Below, piece by piece: positions 12,365-23,758 of a stretch of DNA of 64,000 nt. Under the pieces are notes generated by a model, which worked only from the letters and a program-made list of their open reading frames with translations, made no database searches and was not told the origin of the DNA. The stretch is taken from NCBI RefSeq assembly GCF_014649495.1, contig NZ_BMTD01000004.1:124001-188000 (forward strand), given 5' to 3'. Origin of the DNA: Streptomyces filipinensis. Lineage in GTDB: Bacteria; Actinomycetota; Actinomycetes; Streptomycetales; Streptomycetaceae. The position numbers and the translations under genes were made by a program. The first letter of the stretch is position 1, and every line of letters starts with the position of its first letter.

Positions 12365-13155
12365 ATGGCCGACCCGACGCCCGTCATCGACGACCTGCGT
12401 GCGGAGAGCGAGGAACTCGACCGGCTCACCGCCGAGTTGACCCCCGCGCAGTGGGCGCTCCCCACTCCCGCGCCCGGGTGGACCCTCGCCCACCAGATCG
12501 CCCACCTCGCCTGGACCGACCGCTCGGCGCTGCTGGCCGTCACCGATGCGGACGCCTTCCAGGCGCTGGTCGAGAAGGCGCTCACCGCTCCCGGCTCGTT
12601 CGTGGACCAGGGCGCGGAGGAAGGCGCCCGTCTGGCGCCCGCCGAACTGCTGGCGGGATGGCGGGAAGGGCGTGACGCGCTCGACCGGGCGCTGCGTGCG
12701 GCTCCACCCGGCTCCCGTTTCCCCTGGTACGGCCCGCCCATGTCGGCCGCCTCGATGGCCACGGCCCGTCTTATGGAGACCTGGGCCCATGGGCTGGACA
12801 TCGCCGAGGCGCTGGGTGTGGTCCGCCCACCCGGCGATCGGCTCAGGCATGTGGCCCGGCTCGGGGTGCGGACCCGCGACTTCGCCCACACCGTCCACGG
12901 GCTCACCCCGCCCGCCGACGAGTTCCGCGTGGAACTGACCGCGCCCTCCGGCGAGGTGTGGACATACGGCCCCGAAGACGCCCCGCAACGCGTCACCGGC
13001 CCCGTCCTCGACTTCTGCCTCCTCGTCACCCAGCGCGCCCACCGCACCGACCTCGCCCTGACCGCCGTGGGCCCGGACGCCGACCGCTGGCTGGACATCG
13101 CGCAGGCGTTCGCGGGCCCGCCCGGTACCGGCCGCCCGCCGAAGGGGGCTCCGGC

Positions 13156-13159
<4 letters not shown>
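12365..13159 (+). CDS. TIGR03084-family metal-binding protein (mycothiol-dependent maleylpyruvate isomerase-like)
   Basis: 264-residue protein of the DinB/maleylpyruvate-isomerase N-terminal superfamily. The metal-binding His pattern is visible in [13 protein letters not shown] and in [21 protein letters not shown], and the family C-terminal part ([14 protein letters not shown]) follows. Members of this family sit beside AtuA-like and acyl-CoA carboxylase genes in actinobacteria, but the reaction is not known to me. It is the first gene of a tightly coupled operon: its stop overlaps the GTG start of the next gene by 3 nt. A palindrome (12321-12332) lies in its promoter region. Confidence 0.82.
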
Positions 13160-14828
<1,669 letters not shown>

Positions 14829-14832
<4 letters not shown>

Positions 14833-16427
14833 CGGTTCTCAAGACAGCGCTGGACCCCGCCGGCCCCGATCACCGGGCCCACCGCGAGGCCATGCTCGCC
14901 AAGCTCGCCGACCTCGACGCCGAGCACGCCAAGGCGCTCGCGGGCGGCGGCGAGAAGTACGTCGCACGGCACCGGGAGCGCGGCAAGCTGCTCGCCCGCG
15001 AACGCATCGAACTGCTCCTCGACCCCGACACCCCGTTCCTGGAGCTGTCCCCGCTCGCCGCCTGGGGCAGCGACTACACCGTCGGCGCCTCCCTGGTCAC
15101 CGGCATCGGCGTGGTCGAGGGCGTGGAGTGCCTGATCACCGCCAACGACCCGACCGTGCGCGGCGGCGCGAGCAACCCGTGGAGCCTGAAGAAGGCCCTG
15201 CGCGCCAACGACATCGCCCTCGCCAACCGGCTGCCCTGCATCAGCCTGGTGGAGTCGGGCGGTGCGGACCTGCCGTCGCAGAAGGAGATCTTCATTCCCG
15301 GCGGCGCGATCTTCCGCGACCTCACCCGGCTGTCGGCGGCCGGGATTCCCACGATCGCGGTCGTCTTCGGCAACTCCACGGCCGGGGGCGCCTACGTCCC
15401 GGGCATGTCCGACCACGTGATCATGGTCAAGGAGCGGGCGAAGGTCTTCCTCGGCGGGCCGCCGCTGGTGAAGATGGCCACCGGCGAGGAGAGCGACGAC
15501 GAGTCCCTCGGCGGCGCCGAGATGCACGCGCGCGTGTCCGGCCTCGCCGACCACTTCGCCGTCGACGAGCCGGACGCGTTGCGCCGGGCCCGCCGGGTGG
15601 TCGCCCGCCTCAACCACCGCAAGGCGTACCCGGACCCCGGACCCGCCGAGCCGCCCCGGTACGACCCGGAGGAGCTGCTGGGCATCGTCCCCGGCGACCT
15701 CAGGACGCCCTTCGACCCGCGCGAGGTCATCGCCCGGATCGTGGACGCCTCCGACTTCGACGAGTTCAAGCCGCTGTACGGCACGAGTCTGGTGACCGGC
15801 TGGGCGAGCCTGCACGGCTACCCGGTCGGGATCCTGGCCAACGCCCAGGGCGTCCTGTTCAGCGCCGAGTCGCAGAAGGCGGCCCAGTTCATCCAGCTCG
15901 CCAACCAGCGCGACATCCCGCTGCTCTTCCTGCACAACACCACCGGCTACATGGTCGGCAAGGAGTACGAGCAGGGCGGGATCATCAAACACGGCGCGAT
16001 GATGATCAACGCGGTGAGCAACAGCAAGGTCCCGCATCTGTCCGTGCTCATGGGGGCGTCGTACGGCGCCGGGCACTACGGCATGTGCGGACGGGCGTAC
16101 GACCCCCGGTTCCTGTTCGCCTGGCCCAGCGCCAAGTCCGCCGTCATGGGCCCGCAGCAGCTCGCCGGCGTGCTGTCGATCGTCGCCCGCCAGTCGGCCG
16201 AGGCGAAGGGGCAGCCGTACGACGAGGACGCGGACGCCGCCCTGCGCGCCATGGTGGAGCGGCAGATCGAGTCCGAGTCGCTGCCGATGTTCCTGTCCGG
16301 GCGGCTGTACGACGACGGTGTCATCGACCCGCGCGACACCCGCACCGTCCTCGGCCTGTGCCTGTCCGCCGTGCACACCGCGCCCTACGAGGGCGCGCGC
16401 GGCGGCTTCGGCGTCTTCCGGATGTGA
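14829..16427 (+). CDS. Acyl-CoA carboxylase, carboxyltransferase (beta) subunit
   Basis: 532-residue carboxyltransferase subunit that moves CO2 from carboxybiotin to an acyl-CoA. It belongs to the methylcrotonyl-/geranyl-CoA carboxylase beta branch rather than the propionyl-CoA one, as judged by RERGKLLARERIELLLDP, the SLVESGGADLP motif, GNSTAGGAYVPGMSDHVIMV, FLGGPPLVKMATGE and the C-terminal LHNTTGYMVGKEYEQGGIIKHGAMM and GASYGAGHYGMCGRAYDPRF. These oxyanion-hole and biotin-pocket loops are intact. GTG 14829 overlaps the AtuA stop (GTGA). The partner biotin subunit follows 8 nt after its stop. Beta-branched 2-enoyl-CoA is the likely substrate class. Confidence 0.92.
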
Positions 16428-16435
16428 GGGACCAC

Positions 16436-18283
16436 GTGATTTCGACTCTGCTCGTCGCCAACCGGGGCGAGATCGCCTGCCGGATCTTCCGCAGCTGCCG
16501 CGACATGGGCATCCGGACGGTCGCCGTGCACTCGGACGCCGACGCGGACGCACTCCACACGCGCGTGGCCGACGCCGCCGTACGGCTGCCGGGCGCGGCG
16601 CCCGCCGAGACGTATCTGCGCGGCGACCTGATCGTGGAGGCGGCCCTGGCCGCCGGGGCCGACGCCGTGCACCCCGGCTACGGCTTCCTCGCCGAGAACG
16701 CCGGCTTCGCCCGCGCGGTCCTCGACGCCGGACTGACCTGGATCGGCCCCCCTCCGGAGGCGATCGAGGCGATGGCGTCCAAGACCCGCGCGAAGGAGCT
16801 GATGGGCATCGCCGCCCTCGCCGAAGCCGACATCGTCGAGACCGACCTGCCGGTGCTGGTCAAGGCGGCCGCCGGCGGCGGTGGACGCGGGATGCGGATC
16901 GTGCGCCGCCTGGACGAGCTGGGCGCCGCCCTGGAAGGCGCACGCGCCGAGGCCGCGAGCGCCTTCGGTGACGGCGAGGTCTTCGTGGAGCCGTACCTGG
17001 AACACGGCCGCCACGTCGAGGTGCAGATCCTCGCCGACACCCACGGCACGATCTGGCCGCTCGGCACCCGCGACTGCTCCCTCCAGCGCCGCCACCAGAA
17101 GGTCATCGAGGAGGCCCCGGCGCCCGGCCTCTCCGAGGCGCTCACCAACGACCTGTACGCGCTCGCCGTGCAGGCCGCCTGCGCCGTCGCCTACGTCGGC
17201 GCCGGCACCGTCGAGTTCCTGGTCGCCGACGGACGCGCCCACTTCCTGGAGATGAACACCCGCCTCCAGGTCGAACACCCGGTGACGGAGGAGGTGTTCG
17301 GCGTCGACCTGGTGGCGGAACAGATCCGCGTCGCCGAGGGCCACGCCCTCGAAAAGGACCCGCCACGCGCGCGTGGCCACGCCATCGAGGCCCGCCTGTA
17401 CGCCGAGGACCCCGCCCGCGACTGGGCCCCGCAGACCGGCACCCTGCACCGCCTCGCCGTACCGGCCGGCGTCCGCCTGGACACGGGCTACACCGACGGC
17501 GACACCGTCGGCGTCCACTACGACCCCATGCTCGCCAAGGCCGTCGCCCACGCCCCCACCCGCGCGGAGGCGATCCGCCGGCTCGCCGGCGCACTGGAGC
17601 GCACGGTGATCCACGGCCCGGTCACCAACCGGGACCTGCTGGTGCGCTCGCTGCGCCACGAGGAGTTCACCGGCGGCCGCGCCGACACCGGCTTCTACGA
17701 CCGCCACCTCACCGGACTCACCGAGCCCGCCCCCGATCCGTACGCCCCCCTGGCCGCCGCCCTCGCCGACGCCCACGGCCGCTCCCGCTTCGGCGGCTGG
17801 CGCAACGTTCCCTCGCAGCCGCAGGTCAAGCGGTACGAGATGGCGGGCGAGGAGCACGAGGTCCGCTACCGCCACGGCAGGCAGGGACTCGCGGCGGACG
17901 GGGTGCGGGTCGTGCACGCCGGGGAGGGCCTGGTCGTCCTCGAAGCCGACGGTGTGGAGCGCCGGTTCGAGGTGTGCGCCTACGGCGACGAGGTGTACGT
18001 CGACGGCACCCGTCTGACCGCCCTGCCCCGCTTCCCCGACCCCACCGCCCAGCTCGCACCGGGCTCCCTGCTCGCCCCCATGCCGGGCACGGTCGTACGC
18101 GTCGCCGAGGGCCTGACGGAAGGGGCGACGGTGCAGGCCGGCCAGGGACTCGTATGGCTGGAGGCGATGAAGATGCAACATCAGATCACCGCGCCGGTCA
18201 CCGGCACGCTCAGCGCCCTGCACGCCAGACCCGGGCAGCAGGTGGAGCCCGGCCTGCTGCTGGCAGTGGTGCAACCCGCCTGA
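16436..18283 (+). CDS. Acyl-CoA carboxylase, biotin carboxylase / biotin carrier (alpha) subunit
   Basis: 615-residue alpha subunit with an N-terminal biotin carboxylase ATP-grasp domain (residues 1-440: LLVANRGEIACRIFR, GYGFLAENAGF, glycine-rich KAAAGGGGRGMR, LQRRHQKVIEEAPAP, EMNTRLQVEHPVTE) and a C-terminal biotinyl domain with the attachment motif LEAMKMQH. The stretch before the glycine-rich loop (LMGIAALAEADIVETDLPV) is several residues shorter than usual, lacking the typical AGVPxxPG loop. It acts with the carboxyltransferase gene upstream. GTG 16436 begins right after ACCAC and 8 nt from the beta stop. A degenerate copy of a common Streptomyces intergenic repeat follows its stop. Confidence 0.92.
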   Translation: MISTLLVANRGEIACRIFRSCRDMGIRTVAVHSDADADALHTRVADAAVRLPGAAPAETYLRGDLIVEAALAAGADAVHPGYGFLAENAGFARAVLDAGLTWIGPPPEAIEAMASKTRAKELMGIAALAEADIVETDLPVLVKAAAGGGGRGMRIVRRLDELGAALEGARAEAASAFGDGEVFVEPYLEHGRHVEVQILADTHGTIWPLGTRDCSLQRRHQKVIEEAPAPGLSEALTNDLYALAVQAACAVAYVGAGTVEFLVADGRAHFLEMNTRLQVEHPVTEEVFGVDLVAEQIRVAEGHALEKDPPRARGHAIEARLYAEDPARDWAPQTGTLHRLAVPAGVRLDTGYTDGDTVGVHYDPMLAKAVAHAPTRAEAIRRLAGALERTVIHGPVTNRDLLVRSLRHEEFTGGRADTGFYDRHLTGLTEPAPDPYAPLAAALADAHGRSRFGGWRNVPSQPQVKRYEMAGEEHEVRYRHGRQGLAADGVRVVHAGEGLVVLEADGVERRFEVCAYGDEVYVDGTRLTALPRFPDPTAQLAPGSLLAPMPGTVVRVAEGLTEGATVQAGQGLVWLEAMKMQHQITAPVTGTLSALHARPGQQVEPGLLLAVVQPA

Positions 18284-18317
18284 AGGGGCGCGGGGAACCA
18301 CGCGAGCGACCACCCAC
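18281..18317 (+). repeat. Degenerate Streptomyces intergenic repeat
   Basis: AGGGGCGCGGGGAACCACGCGAGCGACCA resembles the short dispersed element (AGGGGCGCGGGGAACTGCGCGACCA) seen between many Streptomyces genes. A reverse-oriented copy lies at 51704-51758. Confidence 0.5.
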
Positions 18318-18339
18318 ACGCCGCACTCGGAGGACTCGC

Positions 18340-19500
18340 ATGACCACGCACATCGAATCCGAAGAACACAAAGCCCTGCGGTCCGCGGTAGCGGCCCTGG
18401 GCAGACGTTTCGGCCGCGACTACCTCGTACAGACCGTCGCCGCGGGCAGGCCCCCCACCGAACTCTGGTCCGAAGCGGGCAAACTCGGCTACCTGGGCGT
18501 CAGCCTCCCGGAGGAGTACGGAGGCGGCGGCGGTGGCATCACCGAACTCTCCCTCGTGCTGGAGGAGTTGGGCGCCGCAGGCTCCCCCCTCCTCATGCTG
18601 GTGGTCTCACCGGCCATCTGCGGCACCGTGATCGCCCGCTTCGGCACGGAGGACCAGAAGCGGCAGTGGCTCCCCGGTATCGCCGACGGCACCCGCCTCA
18701 TGGCCTTCGGCATCACCGAACCCGACGCCGGCTCCAACAGCCACCGCATCACCACCACGGCCCGCCGCGACGGCGCCGACTGGCTCCTGACCGGGCGCAA
18801 GGTCTTCATCTCCGGTGTCGACATCGCGGACGCCGTCCTCATCGTCGGCCGCACGGAGGACGCGCGCACCGGACGCCTCAAGCCCTGCCTGTTCATCGTC
18901 CCGACCGACGCCGAGGGCTTCCACCGGCGCCCGATCGACATGGAGCTGAGCGCCGCCGAGAAGCAGTTCGAGCTGGTGCTGGACGACGTACGGCTGCCTG
19001 CCGACGCCCTCGTCGGCGACGAGGACGCCGGCCTGCTGCAGCTGTTCGCCGGGCTCAACCCCGAGCGCATCATGACGGCGGCCTTCGCCATCGGGATGGG
19101 CCGCTACGCACTCGCCAGAGCCGTCGAGTACGCCCGCGACCGCAACGTCTGGAAGACCCCCATCGGCGCCCACCAGGCCATCGCCCACCCCCTGGCGCAG
19201 GCGCACATCGACCTGGAACTGGCCCGGCTGATGACGCGGAAGGCGGCCCACCTCTACGACGCCGGCGACGACACCGGCGCGGGTGAGGCCGCCAACATGG
19301 CCAAGTACGCGGCCGGGGAGGCCTGCGTGAAGGCCGTCGACCAGGCCGTGCACACCCTCGGCGGCAACGGCCTCACCCGGGAATTCGGACTCGCCTCGTT
19401 GATAACGGCCGCACGCGTGGCTCGTATCGCTCCGGTGAGCCGGGAGATGATTCTCAACTACGTCTCCCATCAGACCCTGGGCCTGCCCAAGTCGTACTAG
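18340..19500 (+). CDS. Acyl-CoA dehydrogenase
   Basis: 386-residue FAD-dependent acyl-CoA dehydrogenase (alpha,beta-desaturation of an acyl-CoA, electrons to ETF). Typical blocks are LGYLGVSLPEEYGGGGGG, FGITEPDAGSNSHRITTTA, WLLTGRKVFISGVDIADA, and the C-terminal AVHTLGGNGLTREFGLASLITAARVARIAPVSREMILNYVSHQTLGLP. The SREMILN ending resembles the actinobacterial FadE/citronellyl-CoA dehydrogenase-like groups. CTCGGAGGACTCGC is the ribosome binding site. Within the operon it would make the enoyl-CoA that the carboxylase uses, analogous to AtuD or LiuA. Confidence 0.9.
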   Translation: MTTHIESEEHKALRSAVAALGRRFGRDYLVQTVAAGRPPTELWSEAGKLGYLGVSLPEEYGGGGGGITELSLVLEELGAAGSPLLMLVVSPAICGTVIARFGTEDQKRQWLPGIADGTRLMAFGITEPDAGSNSHRITTTARRDGADWLLTGRKVFISGVDIADAVLIVGRTEDARTGRLKPCLFIVPTDAEGFHRRPIDMELSAAEKQFELVLDDVRLPADALVGDEDAGLLQLFAGLNPERIMTAAFAIGMGRYALARAVEYARDRNVWKTPIGAHQAIAHPLAQAHIDLELARLMTRKAAHLYDAGDDTGAGEAANMAKYAAGEACVKAVDQAVHTLGGNGLTREFGLASLITAARVARIAPVSREMILNYVSHQTLGLPKSY

Positions 19501-19528
19501 GCGAGCCGCAGACCGTCCTGGAGGAACC

Positions 19529-21097
19529 GTGTTCCGCAGCGAGTACGCAGACGTTCCGCCCGTAGCACTGCCCATCCACGACGCCGTCCTGGGCCACGCC
19601 GCCGACTTCGGCGAGCGCCCCGCCCTCGTCGACGGCACGGACGGCACCACCCTCTCGTACGCGCAGGTGAACCGGTTCCACCGGCGCCTCGCCGCCTCCC
19701 TCGCCGACGCGGGCGTCCGCAAGGGCGACGTCCTCGCCCTGCACAGCCCCAACACCATCGCCTTCCCGACCGCCTTCTACGGGGCCACACGCGCGGGCGC
19801 GGCCGTCACCACCGTGCATCCGCTCGCCACACCCGAGGAGTTCGCCAAACAGCTCGGCGACAGCGGCGCCCGCTGGATCATCACCGTCTCCCCCCTGCTG
19901 GAGACGGCCCGCCGCGCCGCCGAACTCGCGGGCGGCGTACGGGAGATCTTCGTGTGCGACAGCGCGCCCGGACACCGCTCCCTGACCGACATGCTCGCCG
20001 CCGACGCCCCCGAGCCGCACCTCACCATCGACCCGGACGAGGACATCGCCGCGCTGCCCTACTCCTCCGGCACCACCGGCATCCCCAAGGGCGTGATGCT
20101 CACCCACCGGCAGATCGCCACCAACCTGGCCCAGCTGGAGCCCGCCGTCCCCACCGGACCGGACGAACGCATCCTCGCCGTGCTGCCGTTCTTCCACATC
20201 TACGGCCTCACCGCCCTGATGAACGCCCCCCTGAGGAAGGGCGCCACGGTCGTCGTACTGCCTCGCTTCGACCTGGAGACCTTCCTCGCCGCGATCGAGA
20301 AACACCGCATCACCGGCCTGTACGTCGCCCCGCCGATCGTCCTCGCCCTCGCCAAGCACCCGGCGGTCACCCGCTACGACCTCTCCTCACTGACGTACGT
20401 CATGAGCGCCGCCGCCCCGCTGGACGCCGCACTCGCCCGCGCCTGCTCCGACCGGCTCGGCCTGCCCCCCATCGGCCAGGCCTACGGCATGACGGAACTG
20501 TCACCCGGCACCCACGTCGTCCCCCTCGACCGCCTGCACGAGGCCCCCGCCGGCACCGTCGGCAGGCTCATCGCCGGCACCGAGATGCGGATCGTCTCCC
20601 TCGGCGACCCCGGCAAGGACCTCGGCACCGGCGAACCCGGCGAGATCCTGATCCGTGGCCCCCAGGTGATGAAGGGCTACCTCGGCCGTCCTGACGCCAC
20701 CGCCGCGATGATCGACGCCGACGGCTGGCTGCACACCGGGGACGTCGGCTACACCGACGCCGGGGGCTGGCTGTTCGTCGTGGACCGGGTGAAGGAACTC
20801 ATCAAGTACAAGGGCTTCCAGGTGGCCCCCGCCGAACTGGAGGCCCTGCTGCTCACCCACCCCGGCATCGCCGACGCCGCCGTCATCGGCTCCCGCAACG
20901 ACGACGGCAACGAGATCCCGCACGCCTTCGTCGTCCGCGCCGGCACCGCCCCGGACCTGACCGAGAACGAGATCATGCTGCACGTAGCCGAACGCGTCGC
21001 CCCCTACAAGCGGGTCCGCCGGGTCACCTTCGTCGACACCGTGCCCCGCGCCGCCTCCGGAAAGATCCTGCGCCGACAGCTCAGGGAGCGCCCGTGA
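19529..21097 (+). CDS. Acyl/aryl-CoA ligase, 4-coumarate-CoA ligase type
   Basis: 522-residue ANL-superfamily ligase that activates a carboxylic acid with ATP and CoA. The A3 motif (YSSGTTGIPKG, near residue 179), A5 (GQAYGMTELSPGTH), A7 (GWLHTGDVGY), A8 (RVKELIKYKGFQVAP) and the A10 lysine (PRAASGKILRRQ) are intact. By memory it closely resembles the S. coelicolor cinnamate:CoA ligase ScCCL. The true substrate here may be an aryl-propenoic or a terpenoid/branched acid, as the surrounding carboxylase operon suggests. GTG 19529 has GGAGGAACC just upstream. Its stop overlaps the next GTG. Confidence 0.9.
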   Translation: MFRSEYADVPPVALPIHDAVLGHAADFGERPALVDGTDGTTLSYAQVNRFHRRLAASLADAGVRKGDVLALHSPNTIAFPTAFYGATRAGAAVTTVHPLATPEEFAKQLGDSGARWIITVSPLLETARRAAELAGGVREIFVCDSAPGHRSLTDMLAADAPEPHLTIDPDEDIAALPYSSGTTGIPKGVMLTHRQIATNLAQLEPAVPTGPDERILAVLPFFHIYGLTALMNAPLRKGATVVVLPRFDLETFLAAIEKHRITGLYVAPPIVLALAKHPAVTRYDLSSLTYVMSAAAPLDAALARACSDRLGLPPIGQAYGMTELSPGTHVVPLDRLHEAPAGTVGRLIAGTEMRIVSLGDPGKDLGTGEPGEILIRGPQVMKGYLGRPDATAAMIDADGWLHTGDVGYTDAGGWLFVVDRVKELIKYKGFQVAPAELEALLLTHPGIADAAVIGSRNDDGNEIPHAFVVRAGTAPDLTENEIMLHVAERVAPYKRVRRVTFVDTVPRAASGKILRRQLRERP

Positions 21098-21831
21098 CCG
21101 CGCTGATCGGCCGCACGCGCGCCCGTGCCGTCGAAACCCTCAGCCTGGACGCCACCGAGACCCGCAACGCGCTCTCGGCGGCACTCGTCCGCGACCTCGC
21201 GGGCGCCCTCACCGACTGCGCCGGGGACCCCGAGGTCCGGGCCGTCGTCCTCACCCACACCGGCACCACCTTCTGCGCCGGCGCCGACCTGCGCGACCCG
21301 CCCCACCCCGACGCCCTGCTCGCCCTGCTCCGGCAGGTCGTCGAGCTGCCCAGACCCGTCGTCGCCCGGGTCACCGGACACGTCCGCGCCGGCGGCCTCG
21401 GCCTCCTGGCGGCCTGCGACATCGCCGCCGCCGGCCCCCGGGCCACCTTCGCCTTCACCGAGGTCCGCATCGGCGTGGCCCCCGCGGTGATCTCCCTGCC
21501 GGTCATCCCGCGCACCGACCCCCGCGCACTGGCCCGCTACTACCTCACCGGCGAACGCTTCGACCCCGCCGAAGCCGTACGCCTCGGCCTGCTCACCGTC
21601 ACCGGTGACGACGTGGACGAAGCCCTCGCGCCCGTACTGGACGGCCTGCGCCGCTCCTCCCCCGAGGCCCTGGACGAGACGAAACAGCTGCTCACGGCTA
21701 GGGTGCTGGAAACGTTCGACCGGGACGCGGCGGAGCTGACCGCGCTCTCGGCCCGGCTGTTCTCCACCGCCCAGGCCCGGGAGGGGATGACGGCCTTCCT
21801 GGAAAGACGGGATGCGGCATGGGTGGTGTGA
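21094..21831 (+). CDS. Enoyl-CoA hydratase/isomerase family protein
   Basis: 245-residue crotonase-fold protein. The oxyanion-hole segments are present (GTTFCAGADLRDP and HVRAGGLGLLAACDIAAAG), followed by TFAFTEVRIGVAPAVISLPVIPR. One usual catalytic Glu position is in the FTEVRIGVAP loop. It probably hydrates the carboxylated enoyl-CoA (AtuE or LiuC role, methylglutaconyl-like) or performs a later hydration. It is translationally coupled to the ligase (GTGA overlap). Four nt after its stop the TetR regulator starts. Confidence 0.87.
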   Translation: MTALIGRTRARAVETLSLDATETRNALSAALVRDLAGALTDCAGDPEVRAVVLTHTGTTFCAGADLRDPPHPDALLALLRQVVELPRPVVARVTGHVRAGGLGLLAACDIAAAGPRATFAFTEVRIGVAPAVISLPVIPRTDPRALARYYLTGERFDPAEAVRLGLLTVTGDDVDEALAPVLDGLRRSSPEALDETKQLLTARVLETFDRDAAELTALSARLFSTAQAREGMTAFLERRDAAWVV

Positions 21832-21835
21832 CCAC

Positions 21836-22435
21836 ATGAGCACAACGGTGGAACGCGACCGCGTACCCAAGCAGGACCGCAGCCGGGCCACCCGGCAGCG
21901 GCTCCTGGAGGCCGCCGTGGCCTGCCTGGCCGAACACGGCTGGGCGGGCTCGACCGTCGCCGTCGTCGCCGAGCGCGCCGGTGTCTCCCGCGGCGCCGCC
22001 CAGCACCACTTCCCGACCCGCGAGGACCTGTTCACGGCCGCCGTCGAGTACGTCGCCGAGGAACGCTCCACCGCCCTGCGGGCGCTCTTCCCGGGCGGCC
22101 CCGCCGACCGCCGCGCCGTCGTCGCCGCCCTCGTCGACCTCTACACCGGCCCCCTCTTCCGCGCCGCCCTGCACCTGTGGGTCGCCGCCTCCAACGAGGA
22201 CCAGCTGCGCTCGCGCGTGACCGAGCTGGAGGCCCGCGTCGGCCGCGAGACCCACCGCATCGCCGTCGACCTCCTCGGCGCCGACGAGTCCCGCCCCGGC
22301 GTCCGCGAGAACGTCCAGGGCCTGCTCGACATGGCCCGCGGCCTCGGCCTCGCCAACCTCCTCACCGACGACACCGCCCGCCGGGACCGCGTCGTCGCCC
22401 AGTGGGCCGACTTGCTCGACCGCGCCCTGGGCTGA
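21836..22435 (+). CDS. TetR-family regulator, likely of the upstream operon
   Basis: 199-residue TetR/AcrR regulator. The N-terminal helix-turn-helix domain spans about residues 17-64: RSRATRQRLLEAAVACLAEHGWAGSTVAVVAERAGVSRGAAQHHFPTRED. The rest is a ligand-binding helical domain with no close family memory. It is the last gene of the acyl-CoA operon, 4 nt after the hydratase, a position typical of local repressors that sense a pathway acyl-CoA. The palindrome at 12321-12332 is its most likely operator. Binding is inferred, not shown. Confidence 0.88.
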   Translation: MSTTVERDRVPKQDRSRATRQRLLEAAVACLAEHGWAGSTVAVVAERAGVSRGAAQHHFPTREDLFTAAVEYVAEERSTALRALFPGGPADRRAVVAALVDLYTGPLFRAALHLWVAASNEDQLRSRVTELEARVGRETHRIAVDLLGADESRPGVRENVQGLLDMARGLGLANLLTDDTARRDRVVAQWADLLDRALG

Positions 22436-22537
22436 GCCGCCACCGGGGCCCGGTCCCGGCCACAGGGACCTTCCGGACCGCCGAGCACACCCGCTCCGAG
22501 CGTGAGGTGGGCCACACCCCTATCCGGCGGCGGGCAG

Positions 22538-22543
22538 TACCCT
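22538..22543 (+). promoter_or_regulatory. Putative -10 element for a leaderless leader-peptide mRNA
   Basis: TACCCT ends 6 nt before the ATG at 22550, which places the expected transcription start on the A of that ATG. No clear -35 element is seen. Confidence 0.4.
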
Positions 22544-22549
22544 TGCCGC

Positions 22550-22627
22550 ATGCTTCCGATGCTCGTTCGACGCCGCCACGTGGACTACGTGCGCGTCACG
22601 AGCATGGGCTGTCGCCATTCGGCCTGA
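22550..22627 (+). CDS. Cysteine-type leader peptide (putative attenuator)
   Basis: 25-residue ORF beginning MLPMLV and ending RRRHVDYVRVTSMGCRHSA before TGA. The arrangement RRHVD-x2-R-x-S/T-x2-C-R belongs to the small actinobacterial leader peptides found before sulfur and cysteine metabolism genes, where the late Cys codon is thought to let ribosome stalling report cysteinyl-tRNA levels. A pyrimidine-rich stretch (CCCCCTTTTTTCTCCCC) follows the stop, then the 2-oxoglutarate oxygenase starts 96 nt downstream. It is too short for normal gene callers. The peptide pattern is convincing, but the regulatory role is inferred from the family. Confidence 0.65.
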   Translation: MLPMLVRRRHVDYVRVTSMGCRHSA

Positions 22628-22723
22628 TTCAGCCCCCTTTTTTCTCCCCTTCTTACGGCATCCTGGGCGCCGCCCTACCCTCGGCGGCCTGCCCGTGGCC
22701 CACACACCCCTGTGGACGCATCC

Positions 22724-23758
22724 ATGACGACGCACACCGCGACGACGACCTCGTCGTACGACCAGCTCCCCATCATCGACCTGTCGGCGGCCGAACACGG
22801 CCCCCAGGCCCGCGCACTGCTCCACGCCCAACTGCACAGCGCCGCACACGACGTGGGTTTCTTCCAGCTCGTCGGGCACGGCGTCACCCCGGCCGAGACC
22901 GACGCGCTGCTCACCGCCATGCGCGCCTTCTTCACCCTCCCCGAGGCCGACCGGCTCGCCCTCGACAACGTCAACTCGCCCCATTTCCGCGGCTACACCC
23001 GCACCGGCGACGAACGCACCGCCGGCGCCCGCGACTGGCGCGACCAGCTCGACATAGGCGCCGAACGCCCCGCCCGCGTCCCCGCCGCCGGCGAACCCCC
23101 GTACTGGTGGCTGCAGGGCCCCAACCAGTGGCCGGCCGCCCTCCCCGAGCTGCGCACCGCGGCCCTCGCCTGGATCGACAAGCTCAGCGGGGTCGCCGAA
23201 CGCCTCCTGCGCGAACTCCTCACCGCGATAGGCGCCCCCGCCGACTTCTACGACCCGGTCTTCGGCGACCACGCCCACCCCCACCTCAAGCTCGTCCGCT
23301 ACCCCGGCAGCGCGGGCGACGGCACCGACCAGGGCGTGGGTGCCCACAAGGACTACGGCTTCCTGACCCTGCTCCTGCAGGACACCGTGGGCGGCCTCCA
23401 GGTCCAGCGCGAGGACGGCCGCTTCCACGACGTCCCGCCCATCGACGGCGCCTTCGTGGTCAATCTCGGCGAACTCCTGGAGGTCGCCACCAACGGCTAC
23501 CTGCTGGCCACCAACCACCGCGTGGTCAGCCCTCCCGGGGCCACCGAACGCTTCTCCGTGCCGTTCTTCTACAACCCCCGCCTGGACGCGCGGGTCGAGC
23601 CGCTGCCCTTCCCGCACGCGTCGAAGGCCCCCGGCATCACGACGGACCCGACGAACCCCCTCTACGCCGAGTACGGCTACAACGAACTCAAGGGCAAACT
23701 CAGGGCCCACCCGCTGGTGGCGGAGAGGCACCACGCGGAGCTGCTGGCGCCCGCGTGA
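22724..23758 (+). CDS. 2-oxoglutarate/Fe(II)-dependent oxygenase (isopenicillin-N-synthase-like)
   Basis: 344-residue non-haem iron oxygenase. The N-terminal DIOX_N part ([25 protein letters not shown]) and the 2OG-FeII core are clear. Metal ligands are His and Asp in [17 protein letters not shown] and the distal His in LATNHRVV, and the RFSVPFF segment supplies the Arg-x-Ser that grips 2-oxoglutarate. No secondary-metabolite partner genes are near, so it is not an obvious penicillin enzyme. The cysteine-type leader peptide upstream hints at control by sulfur or cysteine status. ATG 22724 is preferred to GTG 22712. Confidence 0.88.
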   Translation: MTTHTATTTSSYDQLPIIDLSAAEHGPQARALLHAQLHSAAHDVGFFQLVGHGVTPAETDALLTAMRAFFTLPEADRLALDNVNSPHFRGYTRTGDERTAGARDWRDQLDIGAERPARVPAAGEPPYWWLQGPNQWPAALPELRTAALAWIDKLSGVAERLLRELLTAIGAPADFYDPVFGDHAHPHLKLVRYPGSAGDGTDQGVGAHKDYGFLTLLLQDTVGGLQVQREDGRFHDVPPIDGAFVVNLGELLEVATNGYLLATNHRVVSPPGATERFSVPFFYNPRLDARVEPLPFPHASKAPGITTDPTNPLYAEYGYNELKGKLRAHPLVAERHHAELLAPA

